A DNA stretch of 64,000 nucleotides, taken from assembly GCF_000145035.1 (NCBI RefSeq), contig NC_014387.1:588441-652440 (forward strand), read 5' to 3'. How positions within the stretch are numbered: the first letter of the stretch is position 1; every line of letters begins with the position of its first letter. The position numbers were made by a program, and so were the translations under genes. This document shows, piece after piece, positions 58,750 through 64,000 of the stretch. Source of the stretch: Butyrivibrio proteoclasticus B316. GTDB taxonomy: Bacteria; Bacillota; Clostridia; Lachnospirales; Lachnospiraceae. The notes below the pieces were generated by a model. That model searched no databases, was not told the DNA's origin, and saw nothing but the letters and a program-made list of their open reading frames with translations.

Positions 58750-60711
58750 ATGATTAAACACGGTATAGATTTCTTTAGAGACGAAATAAGAAATGGCTTC
58801 TATATACCAACTGCGGTAAAACAGTCCTGGGCAGCGGCGTTGGATGTTTTATCGGAGATTGATAAAGTATGTCGTAAATATAATATTAAGTATTTTGCTG
58901 ATTGGGGAAGTATTCTGGGAGCAGTTCGTCATGGAGGATTTGTTCCTTGGGATGATGACCTTGACATCTGCATGCTTAGAGATGATTATGTTCGTTTCAG
59001 GAAGGTGTGTAACAGTGAGCTTCCCAGTAACTACTGTATTCATGACTACGAAAGCCACCAGAATCATTGGCTTTTTTTGTCTCGAGTAGTTAATAACCAG
59101 CATATCTGCTTTGATGAAACTTTTCTTACAGAGACCTACAATTTTCCGTGGCTTTCAAGTGTTGATATTTTTGTTAAAGATTATTTGTACAAAGATCCGG
59201 AAAGGGAAAAGAAAAGATGTGATGAGATCATGCATCTTTTGGTGGAGGCTGAGAGCTATATCAGAGGTACAGATAATGAAGGCACAGCTTCTATAAGCGA
59301 AGAAAACAGACAAAAGGCAATCGCGCTATATAAAAAAGCAGAAGCAAAAATGGCTGAAGTGCCTCCTGAAGAGAGTGACAAGGTTAGCCAGCTATTTCCC
59401 TGGGGACTTAAAGGCGTGCCAGGAGAGGATAAGGAATTATATAGTGAGGTGGTGTATCTTCCCTTTGAAGATACAGCTATTCCTGTGCCTGCGCAATATA
59501 ATAGGATTTTGTCATCTCGCTACGGTGATTACAATGTCATAAGAAAAGGCGTTGCAGGACATGATTATCCTTCATTTGATAGTCAGAGGAAAGCCTTTAA
59601 AGAAGAAACGGGTGCCACGCTACCAGTATTTTCTTTTGATAAGGAGATGCTTGCAAGGCCAGAGGCTTTGACCAGAGCAAATGGTAAAAGAGAAGTCCTT
59701 TTTTTGCCGATTGGTGTATCTGAATGGAGAAGTCTTGAGGATTTTTTTGTAAAAGAGTGTGAGAGCCCTGATACAGATGTGTATGTGGTACCACTGCCTC
59801 TTATGCACAAGGATATTTACGGACGGGTTTTTGCTTCTGATGAAGAAATCATTGAAGCTGAGCATTTTGAGGACTATGTTAATATACTTGAAAATTTAGA
59901 AAAGAACGGAAATGCCAGTGAAGGCAGCAGATTAAACCTTGAAAATGTTGTTTTGACAGGATTTACAGATTATAACCTTGAGGATCATTATCCTGACAGA
60001 ATATACATTCAGAGTCCATATGATGCATGGAATCCGCTACTTACTGTTTCGCCATATTATTATTCGGAGAATCTGCGTAAATTTACCAAGGAGCTTATTT
60101 ACATTCCACTTGGACCTGTGAGTGAGTATTCTGATGATGATCTGCCTGATATGCGCATTATGGACTTTTATGTGACAATGCCTGCACCAATATATGCAGA
60201 TACAATTTATGTTCAGTCGGAAAACATAAAAAAGCATTATGTGGACGTACTGACTAGATTTGCAGAGGGAACAGACAGGTCATATTGGGAAAAGAAAGTT
60301 ATTGTAAGGAAAGCATATATTTGTCAGAAGAAAGCGACTCCCAATGGGCAGCGTGGACCAAAGCCCAAAAGAATACTCTATGGTATTTCACCATATGAAT
60401 ATTATGAGCATAGAATGAACTTCGAAGAGTCCATTCGTTCAAGATTGCAGATATTTAAAGATAATTCAGATAAAATAGAAGTTGAGATATCAATATTTTC
60501 AGATGCAAATTCCGTAGATTGCAAGCTGGTGAATAATCTTGCTGAGCAGTTCAATATATCTATTTGTGATCATTCTAAAGAATTTAAAACAGAAATTGGA
60601 ATGAGAAATATAGTGTACGGGTTTGATGCCTATTATGGCAGTTCCTCTCCTATAGTTCAGGAATTTATCGCACAAAAGAAACCAGTTATGATAGCAAATT
60701 ATGATATATAA
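58750..60711 (+). CDS. LicD-family protein with a large C-terminal extension
   Basis: 653 residues. Residues 1-280 are LicD-like: YFADWGSILGAVRHGGFVPW near 49, WDDDLDICMLRDDY directly after (the metal-binding DDDxD), and VDIFVKDYLY near 138. LicD enzymes transfer phosphocholine or another phospho-group from a CDP-activated donor. The C-terminal 350 residues are a second unit, with KREVLFLPIGVSEWRSLEDF and DRIYIQSPYDAWNPLLTVSP, which resembles CDP-glycerol glycerophosphotransferase-like GT-B proteins. A two-step enzyme or a fixed pair is plausible. GAGGA lies before the ATG. It faces the LicD gene at 60724. Confidence 0.75.
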   Translation: MIKHGIDFFRDEIRNGFYIPTAVKQSWAAALDVLSEIDKVCRKYNIKYFADWGSILGAVRHGGFVPWDDDLDICMLRDDYVRFRKVCNSELPSNYCIHDYESHQNHWLFLSRVVNNQHICFDETFLTETYNFPWLSSVDIFVKDYLYKDPEREKKRCDEIMHLLVEAESYIRGTDNEGTASISEENRQKAIALYKKAEAKMAEVPPEESDKVSQLFPWGLKGVPGEDKELYSEVVYLPFEDTAIPVPAQYNRILSSRYGDYNVIRKGVAGHDYPSFDSQRKAFKEETGATLPVFSFDKEMLARPEALTRANGKREVLFLPIGVSEWRSLEDFFVKECESPDTDVYVVPLPLMHKDIYGRVFASDEEIIEAEHFEDYVNILENLEKNGNASEGSRLNLENVVLTGFTDYNLEDHYPDRIYIQSPYDAWNPLLTVSPYYYSENLRKFTKELIYIPLGPVSEYSDDDLPDMRIMDFYVTMPAPIYADTIYVQSENIKKHYVDVLTRFAEGTDRSYWEKKVIVRKAYICQKKATPNGQRGPKPKRILYGISPYEYYEHRMNFEESIRSRLQIFKDNSDKIEVEISIFSDANSVDCKLVNNLAEQFNISICDHSKEFKTEIGMRNIVYGFDAYYGSSSPIVQEFIAQKKPVMIANYDI

Positions 60712-60738
60712 AAGCTCAGTGAATTAGCTGAGCTTTTT
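60710..60738. terminator. Bidirectional terminator between two LicD-like genes
   Basis: AAAAGCTCAG (60710-60719) pairs perfectly with CTGAGCTTTT (60728-60737), 8-nt loop, with A-run and T-run on opposite sides. It overlaps the stop codons of both converging genes. Confidence 0.85.
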
Positions 60739-61650
60739 GCATCTATCAATCCAGTCCTGCTGCTCTTTGTAGAAAGGATACTCATGGGCAGGCGGCTGCT
60801 GTATTGGAGTCATATAGTCTTCGTAATAACCAGCAAGAAGAACATCATGATATCCCTTGGGAATAGGGACTTTTAACATTTCAAAATCTGTAATTATTGT
60901 TTCACTGTAGGCTTCAAGAGGCCTTCTCATATCAGTGGTTCGCATTGCCATGTCAGGATACCAGAGAATAGAGTCACTTTCTTTTTTCTTTGTCATGGTA
61001 GCAACACCATCTGCCAGTTTCCAAAGGGCCTCTTTTGCACTATCATCTCTTGGAATAGAAACTGCCAAGAGTTCTTCAATTTGAGAGATATAGCTTTCAA
61101 GTTCTCCACTTTCCTTGTACTGATCGTAAGAAAAAGCCAGGTCGTATACTGCTATGTATATGTTTCTGATGAGATTTGCCTGGTCAGGATCACTAGGCAC
61201 GTAGTCAAGAGGATATACGTCAACGCCGGCAACATATGGAAGGCCAAAGAATATATCAGTTATTTCTTTTTCTTTTGGATCATTTCCGTTATCGACATGA
61301 GCCCTGTTTGCTACGAAGGCTTTGGGCTGATTGTAAGAAGGAGTAGTGTATATGCTGTACACTCTGAAATATTCAGGAAGCTCTCGCTTTAGTGCCATTA
61401 GAAAAATAACGTAGTCCTTGCGCATGAGACAAATATCTATATCATCATCCCAGGGAATATAGCCCTTGTGACGTACTGCTCCTAGAAGTGAGCCGTAGTC
61501 AAGCCATACCTTAATGTGGTTATGCTCAGCTACTTCAAGTATCTTATCAAGAACTGTAAGCTGAATTGCCCAGGCTTTTTTCATGGTTTCCGATATTTCA
61601 AAGTCTAGTCTTTTTTCTGAGCTAAAGAAGCTTTCTGGAATCTGAATCAT
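60724..61650 (-). CDS. LicD-family phosphotransferase
   Basis: 308 residues, close to the usual LicD length. KVWLDYGSLLGAVRHKGYIP near residue 46 and WDDDIDICLMRKDYVIF after it give the family's metal site. VAGVDVYPLDYVPSDPD near 138 corresponds to the second conserved acid. This is the simple, one-domain form, unlike the copies at 58750 and 62532. Predicted to attach a phospho-group such as phosphocholine or phosphoglycerol to a glycan. GGGAG precedes the ATG. Divergent from the epimerase-like gene. Confidence 0.86.
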   Translation of the reverse strand: MIQIPESFFSSEKRLDFEISETMKKAWAIQLTVLDKILEVAEHNHIKVWLDYGSLLGAVRHKGYIPWDDDIDICLMRKDYVIFLMALKRELPEYFRVYSIYTTPSYNQPKAFVANRAHVDNGNDPKEKEITDIFFGLPYVAGVDVYPLDYVPSDPDQANLIRNIYIAVYDLAFSYDQYKESGELESYISQIEELLAVSIPRDDSAKEALWKLADGVATMTKKKESDSILWYPDMAMRTTDMRRPLEAYSETIITDFEMLKVPIPKGYHDVLLAGYYEDYMTPIQQPPAHEYPFYKEQQDWIDRCKKLS

Positions 61651-61799
61651 AGTGTTTGTCTCCCAGTTCTAATAGTTACCAAGTGTACAAAATATATGGT
61701 AAAATATACTTAATAACGAATAAGGATGTTTCTATTATTGATTATACATTTTTGGACATAAAGTTCAAAATGCTATTTTTTCTCAGAGGGAACTGGCTT

Positions 61800-62525
61800 A
61801 TGGGTGGTACAAAAAAAGACTTCAAATTATGTGCGTCCATGATGTGTGCTGACTATGGTAATCTGGAGCGGGAAGTTAAGACTTTGGAGGAAGCTGGTAT
61901 TGATTCCTTTCACATTGACATCATGGATGGCCGTTATGTTGATAATTTTGCCATGTCACTTTATGACATGGCGTATATTGCCAAAGTAAGTACGAAGCCA
62001 CTTGATGTCCATCTTATGATTGAACATCCTAGAAGGAACATAGAACTTTTCCTAAAAAGACTTAGACCGGGCGACACTGTTTATATCCATCCGGAGGCAG
62101 AGTATCATCCATCAACTACTCTTCAGAAGATTACAGATGCCAAGATGCATCCTGGTATAGCAATCAATCCTGGAACTAGTGTTGAAACAATCAAGGAAAT
62201 GCTCAGGATTGTTGACAGAGTTCTTGTTATGGCGGTAAATCCTGGAAATGCCAGTCAGGTCTTTTTACCTTATGTAGGTGAAAAAATAGAACAGCTGATA
62301 AAACTTCGATCAAAAATGAAGTTTGAATTATATTGGGATGGAGCATGTGGAGCGGAAAGGCTGTTAGAATATGCCCCTCATGGAGTAGACGGCTTTGTTC
62401 TTGGTACTACATTGCTGTTTGGAAAAAAGACACCTTATGATGAAATCATATCTTCAGCCAAAAGATTGAATTTTGATTATCTGAAAAATGAGGCAGCTGT
62501 CAAATGTGACTCATATATGAGTTAG
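61800..62525 (+). CDS. Ribulose-phosphate-3-epimerase-like protein
   Basis: 241 residues, a (beta/alpha)8 barrel. CASMMCADYGNLEREV at the start, FHIDIMDGRYVDN near 40 (catalytic His and Asp), LDVHLMIEHPRRN near 69 and WDGACG near 181 (second catalytic Asp) are as in Rpe. Two differences from housekeeping Rpe: the VNPGFGGQ loop reads VNPGNASQ, and the DGG phosphate turn reads DGACG. The enzyme may therefore act on another ketose phosphate, perhaps making an unusual sugar-phosphate for the LicD neighbours. Start at 61800, nine bases after GAGGG; the open frame extends upstream but without a ribosome site. Confidence 0.78.
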   Translation: MGGTKKDFKLCASMMCADYGNLEREVKTLEEAGIDSFHIDIMDGRYVDNFAMSLYDMAYIAKVSTKPLDVHLMIEHPRRNIELFLKRLRPGDTVYIHPEAEYHPSTTLQKITDAKMHPGIAINPGTSVETIKEMLRIVDRVLVMAVNPGNASQVFLPYVGEKIEQLIKLRSKMKFELYWDGACGAERLLEYAPHGVDGFVLGTTLLFGKKTPYDEIISSAKRLNFDYLKNEAAVKCDSYMS

Positions 62526-62531
62526 AAAATA

Positions 62532-64000
62532 ATGGATAAAAGTTATCTGGACAATTTGAAGTTTCCGGCATCTTTTTTTGAAGATGAGGTAAGAGAGGGC
62601 TTTTTGGTTACCAGTATGATGAAACGCTACTGGGCATCGCAGCTAAAGGTCCTTTCTTTTGTTGTGCAGATTTGTGATAAATATAATTTAAAGTGGTATG
62701 CGGAATATGGGACACTGCTTGGAACCGTGCGGCACGGCGGATATATTCCCTGGGATGATGACTTTGACATTTGCATGATGAGAGATGATTGGAACAGGTT
62801 TTTTGAGGTTGCTAAAAAAGAGTTGCCTGAAAGTTTTCAGGTATTGACACTTTCTAATAATGAGGAATATGAGGAGCTTATCGGAAGAGTAGTAAACTGC
62901 AATGTTATTGACTTTGGGCCTGAACATATGGAGAAATATTATGGCTGTCCATATACTGTTGGAATTGATCTTTTTCCTCTTGATGGAATTTACCCAGACG
63001 AAGATAAGGAAAAAGACAGAGTTGCAAGGACAAGAAAAGTGTTAAAGGCTCTAACACTGGCTGAGCTGGCCGATGTAAATAATCATGAGCTATATCTTTT
63101 GCTAAAAGAAATAGAAAAAGAAAATAAAGTTGTTCTTCCACTAAATGATAAGCTTAAGAATAAACTGAGACTTTTGGCAGAAAGACTTTATTCAGAATGT
63201 GATGTGACGGAATGTGGAAACGTGGCATTGATGCCTTTTTATATTCCCAACAATGATCATATTTTTCCTAGAAAATTATATGAGGATATTGTCGAACTAC
63301 CTTTCGAAAATGTTTATCTTAACGTTAATGCCAGATATGATGAACTGTTAGACCTTGAATATGGAGATTTTTTGCGGGTAAATAAGAGCGGAGGCGTTCA
63401 CGAATATCCGGTCTATTCCGGGCAGGAGAGTATTCTGGCTGAGCATATTGGCCGCAATCCTTACAGGTATACACTTGATGCCAATGAACTCCTTAGGTCT
63501 GTGCAGCGCTATATAATGCGCATGACTAGGACAGTAGATAAAGATACATTACCCAACGCTGAGAGTATGGCAGGCGGAAGCTGTGCAGATAGTGGGGCGG
63601 TAATTAAGAAAAAAGCTGTATTTCTTCCCTGTAAGGCTAAATGGTGGAAAACTATGGAGCCTCTCTGGAAGAAGTATATGGATGATCCTGGCTATGAGGT
63701 TCATGTTCTTTCAATCTTCTATTATGACAGTGATTACAACGGAAATATAGGAGAGAGGCATGATGAGAGGGCTCTTTTCCCTGAGTATGTGCAGGTAGAG
63801 GATTGCGAGAAATTTGACTTTGAGACTATTCACCCTGAGGTTATTGTGACTCAGGTTCCTTATGATGGCTTTAGTACCTTCATGACTGTTCATGAGTTCT
63901 TTTACTCGGGAAATCTTCAGCACTTTACTGACGAACTTATTTATATTCCTTATTTTGAGGCTGATGCCCCTATTGAGAAGGGAGACAAGGCCTGGACAGC
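62532..64000 (+). CDS. LicD-family protein with C-terminal extension (partial, right edge)
   Basis: 489 codons visible, no stop before the window ends. KWYAEYGTLLGTVRHGGYIP near residue 56 and WDDDFDICMMRDDWNRF after it form the LicD site; GIDLFPLDGIYPDEDKEKDR near 143 is the second conserved block. After residue 350 a second part begins with KKAVFLPCKAKWWKTMEPLW and PEVIVTQVPYDGFSTFMTVH, corresponding to the C-terminal unit of the gene at 58750. The two share one architecture and are paralogues. The ATG is six bases after the epimerase-like stop, without a good ribosome site, so translation is probably coupled. Confidence 0.8.
   Translation, partial: MDKSYLDNLKFPASFFEDEVREGFLVTSMMKRYWASQLKVLSFVVQICDKYNLKWYAEYGTLLGTVRHGGYIPWDDDFDICMMRDDWNRFFEVAKKELPESFQVLTLSNNEEYEELIGRVVNCNVIDFGPEHMEKYYGCPYTVGIDLFPLDGIYPDEDKEKDRVARTRKVLKALTLAELADVNNHELYLLLKEIEKENKVVLPLNDKLKNKLRLLAERLYSECDVTECGNVALMPFYIPNNDHIFPRKLYEDIVELPFENVYLNVNARYDELLDLEYGDFLRVNKSGGVHEYPVYSGQESILAEHIGRNPYRYTLDANELLRSVQRYIMRMTRTVDKDTLPNAESMAGGSCADSGAVIKKKAVFLPCKAKWWKTMEPLWKKYMDDPGYEVHVLSIFYYDSDYNGNIGERHDERALFPEYVQVEDCEKFDFETIHPEVIVTQVPYDGFSTFMTVHEFFYSGNLQHFTDELIYIPYFEADAPIEKGDKAWT

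Overview
The window looks like a chromosomal segment of a flagellated, low-to-mid GC clostridial bacterium of the Lachnospiraceae, most like Butyrivibrio or Pseudobutyrivibrio. This rests on the late-flagellar gene order (flgM-flgN-flgK-flgL-fliW-csrA-flaG-fliD-fliS-fliT-like-flagellin), the FliW/CsrA pair, CIRCE control of hsp20, strong Shine-Dalgarno sites, and the mix of CgeB-like and LicD-like glycan genes. The genus is inference.

Layout. (1) 1-13.5 kb: envelope-glycan genes: two DUF6020-like membrane proteins flanking a run of large multi-pass proteins, an MBOAT O-acyltransferase with an AlgX/DltD-like SGNH partner, an SGNH plus citrate-lyase-ligase-like nucleotidylyltransferase fusion, and a GT2-GtrA fusion. 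(2) 13.5-20.4 kb: an orphan HicB-like gene behind an attenuator-like hairpin, Mn-type superoxide dismutase, hsp20 with a sigma-A promoter and a CIRCE operator, a second MBOAT, MscS, thymidine kinase and a GT39 transferase. (3) 20.7-38.3 kb: the late flagellar block, read rightwards. It holds flgM, flgN, two tandem flgK genes, an oversized flgL, fliW, csrA, flaG, fliD, fliS, a fliT-like gene and two flagellins. At least eight sites match a sigma-28 (SigD/FliA) promoter. Long non-coding gaps carry structured RNA-like elements. (4) 38.4-64 kb: a glycosylation island with five CgeB-like glycosyltransferases in the window (one of them inside the flagellar block), several GT2 enzymes, a GT11 fucosyltransferase, a TOD1/MUCI70-like transferase, methyltransferases, an acetyltransferase, three LicD-like proteins and a ribulose-phosphate-3-epimerase-like enzyme. 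The simplest reading is that this island builds and attaches the flagellin glycan, but the sequence alone does not exclude another surface glycan.

How the parts fit: sigma-28, held by FlgM until the hook is complete, would switch on hook-associated proteins, chaperones, flaG/fliD/fliS and both flagellins. FliW and CsrA would then tune flagellin translation; the second flagellin leader has a CsrA-type hairpin loop and a GGA motif in the ribosome binding site. The glycosyltransferases would act on flagellin before export.

Most unexplained signals: a non-coding array at 22063-22396 in which 7-bp inverted half-sites recur with a fixed 30-bp inner spacing and a 64-65 bp period while everything between them varies; a 102-nt, 34-bp-paired hairpin between the two flgK genes; a leftward sigma-28-like promoter that would make a short RNA ending in a hairpin with GGA in its loop; and seven ATTATATA repeats phased at 10 and 19 bp upstream of sod.
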